Shown here: positions 24,835-33,209 of the stretch, in pieces | How positions within the stretch are numbered: position 1 is the first letter of the stretch | Layout: each line of letters opens with the position of its first letter | From: DASPPF01 sp032906705 | GTDB taxonomy: Archaea > Thermoproteota > Nitrososphaeria > Nitrososphaerales > Gagatemarchaeaceae | Assembly (NCBI GenBank): GCA_032906705.1 | Contig: JAJTZC010000003.1 | Location: forward strand, 9,808-73,807 | DNA: 64,000 nucleotides | Reading direction: 5' to 3' | Program-made: the position numbers and the translations under genes | The notes under the pieces: generated by a model | What the model saw: only the letters and a program-made list of their open reading frames with translations | Told to the model about the DNA's origin: nothing | Databases searched by the model: none

Positions 24835-25166
24835 CCCTTCCTCAACCTGATAATCGCGCCACCTTCCCTCCCGACTTCATAGTACACCTTGGCGTTCGAA
24901 ATGCGCACCTTTTCCCTGACCCCTGCCACGACGCTCTCAGCGAATCGGGGGCTCGTTTCACCCTCGATCATGATCTTGACCTTCGAACCCTTCCTGACGC
25001 GTATCCTTCTACACATCTCTCTGGAGAGGAAAACCCCGCCGTCGCTGTCGTCGAACTCCATTTCGATAGGCTTCCCGTTGAAGCTAGTTGTGCCCATGAA
25101 GCCCCGCTTCGTGAAGGAGGAGACTCCTACGACGAACAGCAGCTCGCTAGCTTCGGGAAGGCTCAT
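24831..25166 (-). CDS. Hypothetical protein, 111 aa
   Basis: Not recognised. Mostly beta-strand sequence with R-R-I-R-V-R-K-G-S-K-V-K-I-M-I-E-G and a charged C-terminus. ATG 25166 (M-S-L-P-E-A-S) overlaps the end of the upstream gene by 20 bp; an ATG at 25187 would extend it by seven residues. Probably co-transcribed with the gene at 25147-25488. Confidence 0.6.
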   Translation of the reverse strand: MSLPEASELLFVVGVSSFTKRGFMGTTSFNGKPIEMEFDDSDGGVFLSREMCRRIRVRKGSKVKIMIEGETSPRFAESVVAGVREKVRISNAKVYYEVGREGGAIIRLRKG

Positions 25167-25488
25167 GAGCCATCGATTGCTGATCAACGGCGGCGCCGGA
25201 GTCGTCCACGCTGTCCGCTCCTTCCTCTTCCAACGGAATCTCCTCTTCGACTAGCCTCTCGCCCTTCTCGCCCACCAATCCGTCAATCGGGTACCAGTGC
25301 CTCTTCCCGTCAAGCGAGGGCATCTCGACCTCGCAGTATCCCGCGAGTATCGTCCCAGTGAGAATCCCGACCCTACCGTCGTCTCCGTTGACTTTGATAG
25401 GTCGGACTGCCACGGCCTCGTCACCGAAAACGGCCTCCCTCTGAGCGTTGACCTTGACCTTCAGTCCTTTTGTGGGCTTCAGTTCCAT
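25147..25488 (-). CDS. Hypothetical protein, 113 aa
   Basis: Not recognised. The N-terminal 70 residues are beta-rich (G-L-K-V-K-V-N-A-Q-R, then R-V-G-I-L-T-G-T-I-L-A-G-Y-C-E-V-E-M-P) and may form a small barrel; the last 40 are acidic and disordered. CTTAAG on the minus strand lies about 28 bp before the ATG. Confidence 0.65.
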   Translation of the reverse strand: MELKPTKGLKVKVNAQREAVFGDEAVAVRPIKVNGDDGRVGILTGTILAGYCEVEMPSLDGKRHWYPIDGLVGEKGERLVEEEIPLEEEGADSVDDSGAAVDQQSMAHEPSRS

Positions 25489-25623
25489 AGGCGCTTGCGC
25501 TCGGGTGTCTCGGGCTACTTAAGGTCTAAAATCGCGGGAGGGAAAAGTGAGGAGCCTTTCGCTGAAAGTGAATTTCGTTCCGATTCGCTAGACTAATTAG
25601 TCACGCAACAAACGTCATCCGCG

Positions 25624-25938
25624 ATGCCGAGGCTCCTGAGGGCGCGAGAGATTCGGCAGAAGCTGAGGGCGCTGGAAGGATGGACAGTGCATGGCCGGTT
25701 CATCACGAAGACTTTCGGGTTCGGCGAGTTCATGGAAGGCATCGCTTTCGTGAATGATGTCGCGAGGGTGGCAGAGAAACAGGAGCACCACCCTGACATC
25801 AACGTGAGATACACGACGGTGAGGCTCTCGATCCAAACCCATTCAGAGGGCGGAGTCACGAGCTGGGACATCGCGCTGGCCAAGGCCATCGACAGAATCG
25901 CTCGATCCGTGAAGACCGTCCTCCCAGAGTCCCGATAG
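25624..25938 (+). CDS. Pterin-4a-carbinolamine dehydratase (PCD/DCoH family)
   Basis: A 104-aa protein with the full PCD signature E-H-H-P-D-I-N-V-R-Y (H-H near residue 55), then T-H-S-E-G-G-V-T-S-W-D. The family dehydrates 4a-hydroxytetrahydrobiopterin or, in organisms without aromatic hydroxylases, acts on molybdopterin or other pterins. TAATTAG lies about 28 bp upstream of the ATG. Confidence 0.93.
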   Translation: MPRLLRAREIRQKLRALEGWTVHGRFITKTFGFGEFMEGIAFVNDVARVAEKQEHHPDINVRYTTVRLSIQTHSEGGVTSWDIALAKAIDRIARSVKTVLPESR

Positions 25939-25958
25939 TTACGCTTCATTCTGCAACG

Positions 25959-25983
25959 CTTATATACAACGCGAGGTTGTATA
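25959..25983. promoter_or_regulatory. Thermosome promoter with operator-like palindrome
   Basis: The TATA box CTTATATA (25959-25966) runs into an inverted repeat TATACAAC, 5 nt, GTTGTATA (25963-25983, 8-bp perfect arms). A dimeric regulator bound here would cover the TATA box. Expected transcription start is near 25990, giving a short leader with GGAG before ATG 26002, unlike the leaderless neighbours. Confidence 0.65.
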
Positions 25984-26001
25984 GCGTACGGAGAGTTACT
26001 A

Positions 26002-27675
26002 ATGTCAACGCAAGCAATCCCAGCTATGACGTCGTCAGGTCAGCAGGTCATCATCCTGAGGGAGGGCGCTTCGCAGAACAGGGGAAAGGAGGCGCAAAGG
26101 AACAACATTGCTGCGGCGAAGCTGATTGCCGAAGTCGTGAGGACCTCAATCGGCCCGAGGGGCATGGACAAGATGCTCGTAGATTCCCTGGGCGACGTGA
26201 CAATCACGAACGACGGCGCGACGATGCTGAAGGAGATTGACGTCCAGCACCCCGCTGCGAAGATGCTCGTGGAAGTCTCCAAGACCACGGACAACGAGGT
26301 CGGCGATGGCACCACCTCGGCAGTAATCTTGGCTGGGGCGCTCCTGGAGAAGGCAGAGGAACTCTTGGACAAGGACGTCCACCCGACCGTGATCGTGGAC
26401 GGCTACACGAAGGCCGCGAGGAGGGCGCTCGAAGCCCTTAACGCAGTCGCAGAGAAGATTGACCCGCAGGACAAGGCATGGCTCACAAAAATCGCGCGGA
26501 CGAGCATGCAGACAAAGCTCGTCTCGAAAGAGGCGGAGCAGCTGGCGAGCCTGATCGTGGACGCGGTTCTGGCTGTGGCCGAGAAGGCGGAAAAGGGATT
26601 CAGGGTCGACATCGACAACGTGAAAGTAGAGAAGAAGCCTGGCGGCTCGATGGCCGACACAAAGCTGATTCAGGGCATAGTCTTGGATAAGGAGGTCGTG
26701 CACTCTGGAATGCCGAAGCGGATGGAGAAGGCGAAAATCGCATTGGTGAGCGCCCCGTTTGAGATTGAGAAGACGGAGTTCGACGCGAAGCTGAACATAA
26801 ACGACCCAAGCATGATGAAGAAGTTCCTTGATGAGGAGACCAAGATGCTGAAGGGGATGGTCGACAAGGTAGCCGAGGTGGGAGCCACCGTGGTGATCTG
26901 CCAGAAGGGCATAGACGACATCGCGCAGCACTACATGTCAAAGGCCGGAATCCTAGCGGTGAGGAGGGCGAAGGAGAGCGACATGACGAAGCTGGCGAGG
27001 GCTACAGGCGCTAGAATGGTGAACAATTTTGAAGACCTCTCGCCGAGCGACCTGGGCTACGCGGCACTCGTCGAGGAGCGCAAGGTGGAGGAGGACCGCT
27101 GGGTCTTCGTCGAAGGCTGTAAGAACCCAAAGGCGGTCACTATCCTGATCAGGGGAGGCACGCAGCGCATCGTCGATGAAGGGGAGCGCTCGGTCCACGA
27201 CGCACTCATGGTAACGAAGGATGTGGTGGAGAAGCCTCTGATCGTCGCGGGAGGCGGGGCGCCCGAGGCTGAGGCCGCCTACCAAGTGATGAAGTGGGCT
27301 GAGAAACTCACAGGGAGGGAGCAGCTGGCTGCACAAAAGTTCGCAGAGGCTCTGGAGTCTATACCGATCGCTCTCGCAGAGAACGCAGGTATGGACCCGA
27401 TTGACGCGCAGGTGGACTTCCGGGCGAAGCACGCCGAGGATGGGAAGTGGTTCGGCATAGAGGCGTCCGATGGTAAGGTCAAGGACATGTACCAGAGGCA
27501 GATTTTCGAGCCGCTCTCGGTGAAGGAGCAAATCATCAGGTCGGCGACTGAAGCCGCGTCGATGATCCTGAGAATCGACGACGTAATCGCCGCGGGCAAG
27601 ATGAAGGCACCACCGATGCCTCCTGGCGGCGGAGGCGGAGGGATGGGCGGCGAGGGCGGCGGCGACTTCGACTAA
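26002..27675 (+). CDS. Thermosome subunit (group II chaperonin)
   Basis: A 557-aa group II chaperonin. The equatorial ATP site shows S-I-G-P-R-G-M-D-K-M-L, T-N-D-G-A-T and G-D-G-T-T-S-A-V, with a later G-G-G-A-P-E-A-E; the tail is the usual Gly-rich G-G-G-G-G-G-M-G-G. It folds proteins in a double ring without GroES. Its promoter has a palindrome over the TATA box, suggesting stress control. Confidence 0.97.
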   Translation: MSTQAIPAMTSSGQQVIILREGASQNRGKEAQRNNIAAAKLIAEVVRTSIGPRGMDKMLVDSLGDVTITNDGATMLKEIDVQHPAAKMLVEVSKTTDNEVGDGTTSAVILAGALLEKAEELLDKDVHPTVIVDGYTKAARRALEALNAVAEKIDPQDKAWLTKIARTSMQTKLVSKEAEQLASLIVDAVLAVAEKAEKGFRVDIDNVKVEKKPGGSMADTKLIQGIVLDKEVVHSGMPKRMEKAKIALVSAPFEIEKTEFDAKLNINDPSMMKKFLDEETKMLKGMVDKVAEVGATVVICQKGIDDIAQHYMSKAGILAVRRAKESDMTKLARATGARMVNNFEDLSPSDLGYAALVEERKVEEDRWVFVEGCKNPKAVTILIRGGTQRIVDEGERSVHDALMVTKDVVEKPLIVAGGGAPEAEAAYQVMKWAEKLTGREQLAAQKFAEALESIPIALAENAGMDPIDAQVDFRAKHAEDGKWFGIEASDGKVKDMYQRQIFEPLSVKEQIIRSATEAASMILRIDDVIAAGKMKAPPMPPGGGGGGMGGEGGGDFD

Positions 27676-27732
27676 GACGAGCCAAAGAATTCATTCAATC
27701 GTTAAATAGAGTTGGGCGCACATCGCGAGTCC

Positions 27733-28320
27733 GTGCAGGCCCACGACCAGGGCGTGACTGCAAACAAGATTCTGAGCGTCGCATCCAAGCTCTTCGCTGA
27801 GAAAGGCTACGCGAACGTCTCGATACGGGACGTCTGCAAGGTGACAGGCACAACCGCCCCAGTCATCTACTACTATTTCGGGAGCAAGAAGGGCCTCTTC
27901 GAGGCGGTTGCCCAGAGCAAGGTTTCTATGACTGGATTCATCTCCAAACTCGAGAAGGTCTCCGAAGCCAGCGACCCCGCAAAGGCCCTGGAATCGTTCG
28001 TGAGCGTGTACCTTGCTTCTTTCCCCGAGCACGCCTTCGACCCCGGCCTGTATCTGAGGGACTCTGCGACCCTCGACAAGGACAGCGCGAGGATGATTAG
28101 CTTGGACCTGGAGAAGATACGCTTCCAGGCCTCCGACCTGATAGGCAGGTGCATGGAGCAGCGCGTTTTCAGGAGGACTGACAAGGAGCTAGCGGCCGAC
28201 TGCTTGCTCGGAATGCTGAACAGGGTCATCTTCCAGCACCTGCACTTTGCGAAGGGTTCCGACAGGGAGGCCTACGGAAGGTTCGTGACGGATTTCTTCT
28301 TCAGGGCGATGGGGAAGTAG
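27733..28320 (+). CDS. TetR-family transcriptional regulator
   Basis: A 195-aa protein. The N-terminal TetR helix-turn-helix is clear: K-I-L-S-V-A-S-K-L-F-A-E-K-G-Y-A-N-V-S-I-R-D-V, then T-A-P-V-I-Y-Y-Y-F-G-S-K-K-G-L-F. The C-terminal ligand domain (about 70-195) is not specific. TTAAATA at 27702-27708 is 28 bp before GTG 27733, favouring it over TTG 27712. Target unknown; the adjacent thermosome promoter is one candidate. Confidence 0.92.
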   Translation: MQAHDQGVTANKILSVASKLFAEKGYANVSIRDVCKVTGTTAPVIYYYFGSKKGLFEAVAQSKVSMTGFISKLEKVSEASDPAKALESFVSVYLASFPEHAFDPGLYLRDSATLDKDSARMISLDLEKIRFQASDLIGRCMEQRVFRRTDKELAADCLLGMLNRVIFQHLHFAKGSDREAYGRFVTDFFFRAMGK

Positions 28321-28325
28321 GCCGC

Positions 28326-28721
28326 CTATAGGTCAGAGAATACCCTTCGCGGGATTATCTCGATAGACACGCGCTCCTCCTTCGAGTACCTTTCTCTGGC
28401 CGCTTTCCTGCCGCGCTCTTCCCCCGTGTACATTATCGCGAGGGTCTCGATGTCCTTGTGGCCGTCCCGTTCCTTTGCCACTCGGGCTCTCCCGGAGATT
28501 GTGACGTACTTGTACCCCTCGTCAATCAACAGGGCGACCCTTGGGTCCCTCAATATGTTCCCGTGTTTGACCCGGCCGGCCGCCGTGTTGACAATCAGCT
28601 TGCCGTCGTCATACATGTACCAGACAGGCGTGAGCTGAGGAGAGCCGCTCTTGTTGAGCGTGGCGAGTTTGGCGAAGTGTACACCCTTTAGGAACTCCTC
28701 CACCGCCTTCTCGAATCTCAA
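28326..28721 (-). CDS. PPOX-fold flavin/F420-binding protein
   Basis: A 131-aa split-barrel protein: F-A-K-L-A-T-L-N-K-S-G-S-P-Q-L-T-P-V-W-Y, G-R-V-K-H-G-N-I-L-R-D-P-R-V-A-L-L-I, and Y-V-T-I-S-G-R-A-R-V. This matches F420- or FMN-dependent PPOX-class enzymes. Start is TTG 28721. Same fold class as the protein at 12065-12478 but only distantly similar. Confidence 0.88.
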   Translation of the reverse strand: MRFEKAVEEFLKGVHFAKLATLNKSGSPQLTPVWYMYDDGKLIVNTAAGRVKHGNILRDPRVALLIDEGYKYVTISGRARVAKERDGHKDIETLAIMYTGEERGRKAARERYSKEERVSIEIIPRRVFSDL

Positions 28722-28745
28722 GGCTGACGAAGCGGCCTGGTGCTT

Positions 28746-30431
28746 CTATTTCAGTTTCTTGGCCCTTTCTTTGAGCATCCGGATGTAGATGCTCCGAGGC
28801 GGAAAGCCGATGCTGCAAAGGTACGTCGAGAACTTGATCCTCTTCTTGTCGTCCTTGATCCTTCTCTCTATTGCCCGGATCTCCTGCCCCACTACGGCGT
28901 AGGTCGTCGCGTATCCTGGGAAGATGCCCTCGTGCGCGGGGAAGAGCTGGAAGTAGACGCTGCTCCTCGGCACACCGGTGTACTTGTTGGCCCAGTCGAT
29001 GAACTCCATCAGACCCTGCCTGCCGGTATTGATCCTCACGTCCCCGACCACCCGCAGGAAGCGGGTGATCCTCCAGCGTCTCGTCCAGAACTCGATTTCC
29101 AGGTTGATCAGTTTCAGCCCGCCATACTTCTCCATCAGCTTGATGTAGGCCCGCTCAGCTTTGGTGAGCCTTCGCTTCTTCTCGAGCTTCTTGGAGGCCT
29201 CGAAGAACTCTAGCTCCCGGTTGAAGGAGAGCCCCTCGGTCACTGGGCCCCCGGTCGGGAGCCCGGGCAGGAGTTGCAGCACTGGAAGCTTGCCAACGAA
29301 CCCGACCGCGCTGTTCGAGTGGTGCACGCAGTGGCCGTACTCCTCGTGAACGAGAAGATTCATCAGGCTGGTGACCGACTTGTCAGGGTCCCTCTTGGGG
29401 TCGGTAGTCTGGAAGAAGTACTGGAACGGCTTCTTGGTGAATGTGTCGAAGAACTGCGCGGCGCCCGTTGGGATGGTCCCGGTGAGATAGGACGGAGTCT
29501 CAATCACTTTTGTTCTGTACTTTGGGTTGATTCCATGTACGTCCTCGTTGACCAGCCTCTGGATCACCTTCCTGAGCCCAATCGTCAGCGCGACGAGCCG
29601 CTTCGGGTCGAGCTTCATCCGCGAGTTTATCTTGGCCTCTATTTCATCGGGGACGGGTTTGCACTCGAAGCGCTTCGCCAACAGTGCGATCACCTTCCTG
29701 AACTTCGGCAGCTCCTCGTCTATCCAAGCAATCGCGTTCTTCTCGAGCTGCTCCGGAGTCTCCTTGTAATCGAACCCGCTCCTGAGGGCCCGCTCGTAGA
29801 ACCTCTCCCGGCCAAGCGCGAAGCCGTACTTCGCGAATACCTTCTCGATGCTCGCGAACTCTCCCTTTCCAAACCCCTCTATGTTGAACATGCTTACGAA
29901 GACGGCTGCCTTCACCTTCAGGGAATCGCACGCCTGCTTCACCTTCTCGTCCTTGGATTCGGCCTTCACCGTGTCGAGGATTTCCATCACCCCGCCCAGC
30001 CGGTACAGCGTCAGCGCCTTCACACCTACAGGAATCTCCCTTCCTTCGAAACGCTCCCTTGTTGCGCTGATGGCGTCCGCGGACTGATTGAGCAGGGAGA
30101 GCATGTGCTCCTCGTTCAGACCTTCCTTGGCCAGGTGGGCGAAGATCGAGCCTACAATGTCATCGAGGATTGGCTGCGGCTCGTCGAAGAGAAGCGTTGT
30201 CTCCGCGGAGTCGAGGAGTTTCCTTTGCAGCTCGTTGGTCGCTCTGGCGCGGAGGCCGTGGACCCTCTTGAGCGCGGCGCTCAGGTTCTGCTTGGAGGGG
30301 ACGAAGATCTTGCCAGCATAGTCGTTGAAGCCGATTATGTACGCGCCCTGGGGCGAGAGGTCCTTGAAAGCCTGAAGAATCTCAGCGTCGAGCGTCGGTT
30401 CGGCCAAGGCTTCGGGGGCTTTGCGCGGCAT
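28746..30431 (-). CDS. DUF885-like zinc metallopeptidase
   Basis: A 561-aa, mostly helical protein. The active-site region reads L-L-V-H-E-E-Y-G-H-C-V-H-H (about residues 363-375), followed about 35 residues later by T-E-G-L-S-F-N-R-E-L-E-F, which fits the downstream glutamate ligand of DUF885/M3-M32-like peptidases. The spacing H-E-x-x-x-H differs from both HExxH and the DUF885 H-E-x-Y-P-G-H. No signal peptide, so cytosolic. Adjacent to GGR but with separate transcription. Confidence 0.75.
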   Translation of the reverse strand: MPRKAPEALAEPTLDAEILQAFKDLSPQGAYIIGFNDYAGKIFVPSKQNLSAALKRVHGLRARATNELQRKLLDSAETTLLFDEPQPILDDIVGSIFAHLAKEGLNEEHMLSLLNQSADAISATRERFEGREIPVGVKALTLYRLGGVMEILDTVKAESKDEKVKQACDSLKVKAAVFVSMFNIEGFGKGEFASIEKVFAKYGFALGRERFYERALRSGFDYKETPEQLEKNAIAWIDEELPKFRKVIALLAKRFECKPVPDEIEAKINSRMKLDPKRLVALTIGLRKVIQRLVNEDVHGINPKYRTKVIETPSYLTGTIPTGAAQFFDTFTKKPFQYFFQTTDPKRDPDKSVTSLMNLLVHEEYGHCVHHSNSAVGFVGKLPVLQLLPGLPTGGPVTEGLSFNRELEFFEASKKLEKKRRLTKAERAYIKLMEKYGGLKLINLEIEFWTRRWRITRFLRVVGDVRINTGRQGLMEFIDWANKYTGVPRSSVYFQLFPAHEGIFPGYATTYAVVGQEIRAIERRIKDDKKRIKFSTYLCSIGFPPRSIYIRMLKERAKKLK

Positions 30432-30500
30432 ATTTTAGTTAGGCAGGCGCACGAGGGAGGACTAGATTCCTGTCGTCCTCGCCTCCGATTTGGAGTCTGG

Positions 30501-33155
30501 CTAGATAGTCGCGTCGAGCGGCTTGAACCTCTCGACCGTCTCCTGAAGCTCGCGGCCCAGCCGCTTCTGCCACTCATCGAAACCCCCTGGGGATTGTGGA
30601 TAGTCCAAGTTCGTCGCGACAAGAGTGGAGCTCTTCGCGACCGTGTAGCGAAGGCCCCTTGCAAGCGAGAGGTTGCTGAGAACCATGATCCACATTGCAG
30701 GATTCATGAACCTGGCCCTGTTGAACTCGGGGTGCTTCCTCTCGGTTATCGCTGCGACGTCATCCTCGGACAAGAAGTGCTTCATACCATAGTTGATCTG
30801 TTCGTTGGTGACGGTCTGGAGGTACCTGCGCAGGACCTCGAAGCTCGCCATCGGATAGCCGTGGGTGTTCATGTACTCTACGTTGTACTTCCAGAGGGAG
30901 CCCTCGCTTGTGTCTCCCGCCTCGATGGCCTCGGCGACGACTCTGCCGAGAATGGTTCCCCCATAGATTGACGGGCTGATTCCTCCAGCGTCTATTGGGC
31001 GAGGCATCCACGCGGCATCTCCCACAACAGCGAACCCGTTCGCCACCATGCAGTCGTTGTGCCTCCGAACAGGGACCTGCCAGTTCCCCTTGGTGTTCCC
31101 CGAGTCGGCGTCGCCCGCTGGCTGCCTGGCGTTCTTTATCACTGGGTTGTCCGCGACGTACTTGTCGATGAGGCTCTGCAGGTTGTCGCTCAGGCCGAAC
31201 CGCCTGTTCCTCCTGTCGAGCCCGGACTTCGATATGCCCAGGCCGATGTTCACTTTATTCTGGCCCTTTGGGAAGACCCAGCAGTTATGGACATTGAAGA
31301 GTGGGGTGAAGTCACCTGCCGTGTTGAGGTCATACACCGGACCCGAGTAGGGACTACCCGCCAGTTTTCTTATCCCAAGATAGACCCTGTCTTCCCCAAG
31401 AACGAAACCACGACTCTGGTTTCTGGCCGCATGGTGAAGATTTTCGCCCAAGAAATCAGATTGATGACCAAAGACGCCTAGATTCCAGGCGTTCTTCTTC
31501 CTGTTTTTCTTGATTGAAGCAATAACCCGAAGGGAAGCGAGAAGAATCCACATATCCACCAAAAGAGCACGTGACGTCGTGGTAAGGGTGCGCGCGTCCG
31601 ACCTCCCACGTTTGTCCCGCTCTATGCTTCCGTCCCCGTAGTACACGCCCCTCAGGAAGGCCGCCCGGCCTTTCCTCGTCGTCTCGTGAATCCATGAAGG
31701 TAGCTTCTTGTTTCTGGCGCCCTTGCCGAAGTTGGCCACGAAGAGTGCGGCCAACAATGAATTGGTGATTTCGATATTGTGGCAAGGCTTGTCTCTGCCC
31801 TCCCGGTGGCTATCCCTAACGACGTAGTTGAGCTTGAGTTTCCTGATGAGCGAGATGCATCTTTCTATGATGGCTGGGTTTGTGTTCGAGATTGTCACGT
31901 GATTCTTCTTTATGCATCCCTCGGAAACGTACCAGCCGCAAACCTCGAGGAACTCCTCGCTAAGGTCTATCTTGGCGGGAAGCCCCGTCCTCTTTGGATG
32001 GATTGCCAGGACGACCCGCCGTCGGTAGGTCCCGTCGGGCGCGCGCCCGTCGAAGAAAGACCTTTTGATGGCCACGTATACCCTGGCGTCCTCCACAATC
32101 CCGGGGACGAATCGGAGCGTGTCCAGTTGCATAACCGGAATTTTGGGGCTCTTCGGAAGAGGAACGACGAGATAATCTCCATTTCTGTGATTGCCCCTAG
32201 TGCTCCTCGTCAGTTCGTCGGCCCGCTTCCAACTTTCTCCTGACTTGGGGGTCCATACCCTTACAAGATGCTCAGGGGTTAACCTAATTTCCTGATTGAG
32301 CATGGAGGGAGTCACAGCGACCAATTCACCTTCGAAATTCCGTACGCTGGTATCCGAGACAGGCATCCAGCCTTCAGAAGTAAGAACTTCGTCACCCAAT
32401 TTAATCTCCTCCACGGCCTTCAAACTATTCATGCATATGATCGGGGTCCCTGGGGCGACGCAATATCCAGCCGGAGCCATGAATTGATCAAGGTGGATGA
32501 TGCAGTAGTCCGGATCGAAGTATGTAGAATCCTGCGTGGTGGGATCGAAGTCGAGTATGTACCTGCCGGTGCCGACCACGTCGTCCCCGTCGATCTCCTT
32601 CTCGATCATGGAAGGTATTGGCATGAAGCGCCTCAGCACCGACGACGAGCCGGTCGCATCGACGACGACCTTTGCCGTGAGCCTGAAGTTGGAGCCGTCC
32701 GCCTTTCTCCCCGAGACGCCTGTTACGTATCCGTCCTCGGAGAGAAGCTTCTCCGCTGTCCACCCGAACATGACCTCGGCCCCGAACTTGCGTGCGTCGG
32801 TGACCTGCCTCCTCGGCGCCAGCTTCCGGTTGAACAAGTAGCCCTCGCCCTCAAAGAGGACCTTGGTCTTCCTGTCGGGGGAGTAGACGTACACCCCCTT
32901 GACCGGGTGCTCGAGCTCCGGCGGGCCGTACCTGACCCCGACGTGCTCGGCGAGGTAGTCCAGGCTCCGCTTGCTCGTCGCGTCCCCGCAGGTCCATCCG
33001 TTGTGCGTCTTCTTGCCAGGTTCCCCTGCCGGGTTCCTGTCGACGACAAGGACGCTGGCCTTCCCCTTCGAATGGTGCCCAATCGAGGCAGCCGTGATGA
33101 GGCCGGCCATGCCGCCTCCGGCGATGACCACGTCGTAGTCGGCCTTCTGACTCAT
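30501..33155 (-). CDS. Geranylgeranyl reductase-family flavoprotein, interrupted by an intein
   Basis: An 884-aa precursor. The extein (about 491 aa) is an FAD-dependent geranylgeranyl reductase: V-V-I-A-G-G-G-M-A-G-L (about 9-19), C-G-D-A-T, V-V-V-D-A-T-G-S-S, and G-D-A-A near the end of the FAD domain. These enzymes saturate isoprenoid chains of archaeal lipids and quinones. A 393-aa intein begins at C232 and ends at N624, splitting the substrate motif P-x-x-Y-x-W-x-F-P between Y and C. ATG 33155 is 27 bp from the TATA box shared with TrmB. Confidence 0.95.
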   Translation of the reverse strand: MSQKADYDVVIAGGGMAGLITAASIGHHSKGKASVLVVDRNPAGEPGKKTHNGWTCGDATSKRSLDYLAEHVGVRYGPPELEHPVKGVYVYSPDRKTKVLFEGEGYLFNRKLAPRRQVTDARKFGAEVMFGWTAEKLLSEDGYVTGVSGRKADGSNFRLTAKVVVDATGSSSVLRRFMPIPSMIEKEIDGDDVVGTGRYILDFDPTTQDSTYFDPDYCIIHLDQFMAPAGYCVAPGTPIICMNSLKAVEEIKLGDEVLTSEGWMPVSDTSVRNFEGELVAVTPSMLNQEIRLTPEHLVRVWTPKSGESWKRADELTRSTRGNHRNGDYLVVPLPKSPKIPVMQLDTLRFVPGIVEDARVYVAIKRSFFDGRAPDGTYRRRVVLAIHPKRTGLPAKIDLSEEFLEVCGWYVSEGCIKKNHVTISNTNPAIIERCISLIRKLKLNYVVRDSHREGRDKPCHNIEITNSLLAALFVANFGKGARNKKLPSWIHETTRKGRAAFLRGVYYGDGSIERDKRGRSDARTLTTTSRALLVDMWILLASLRVIASIKKNRKKNAWNLGVFGHQSDFLGENLHHAARNQSRGFVLGEDRVYLGIRKLAGSPYSGPVYDLNTAGDFTPLFNVHNCWVFPKGQNKVNIGLGISKSGLDRRNRRFGLSDNLQSLIDKYVADNPVIKNARQPAGDADSGNTKGNWQVPVRRHNDCMVANGFAVVGDAAWMPRPIDAGGISPSIYGGTILGRVVAEAIEAGDTSEGSLWKYNVEYMNTHGYPMASFEVLRRYLQTVTNEQINYGMKHFLSEDDVAAITERKHPEFNRARFMNPAMWIMVLSNLSLARGLRYTVAKSSTLVATNLDYPQSPGGFDEWQKRLGRELQETVERFKPLDATI
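31284..32462 (-). mobile_element. Intein with LAGLIDADG homing endonuclease in GGR
   Basis: Codons 232-624 of the GGR gene. It begins C-V-A-P-G-T-P-I-I (block A), has L-T-P-E-H-L-V-R-V (block B, T-x-x-H), two LAGLIDADG-like segments C-G-W-Y-V-S-E-G-C-I (about 406-414) and L-R-G-V-Y-Y-G-D-G-S (501-510), and ends V-Y-D-L-N-T ... L-F-N-V-H-N before C625. Cys1, the terminal H-N and the +1 Cys are all present, so splicing should work. The DNA is visibly richer in A and T than the extein, consistent with transfer. Confidence 0.95.
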
Positions 33156-33177
33156 TAGTTGCGAACGCTACTAAAAT

Positions 33178-33187
33178 CCTATATAAG
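33178..33187. promoter_or_regulatory. Shared bidirectional TATA box
   Basis: CTATATAAG lies midway between ATG 33155 (minus, GGR) and TTG 33210 (plus, TrmB), about 27-28 bp from each. Both transcripts would be leaderless. Confidence 0.65.
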
Positions 33188-33209
33188 AGCTTTGCCACGA
33201 GCCGCCAGC

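Noticed and set aside
26146..26931. 261-codon minus-strand frame inside the thermosome gene
   Set aside because: Antisense shadow of a conserved chaperonin gene, rich in Leu, His and Arg.
29274..30971. 565-codon plus-strand frame opposite the metallopeptidase and GGR genes
   Set aside because: It mirrors two well-supported genes on the other strand, has no domain motifs and unusual composition; a high-GC shadow frame.
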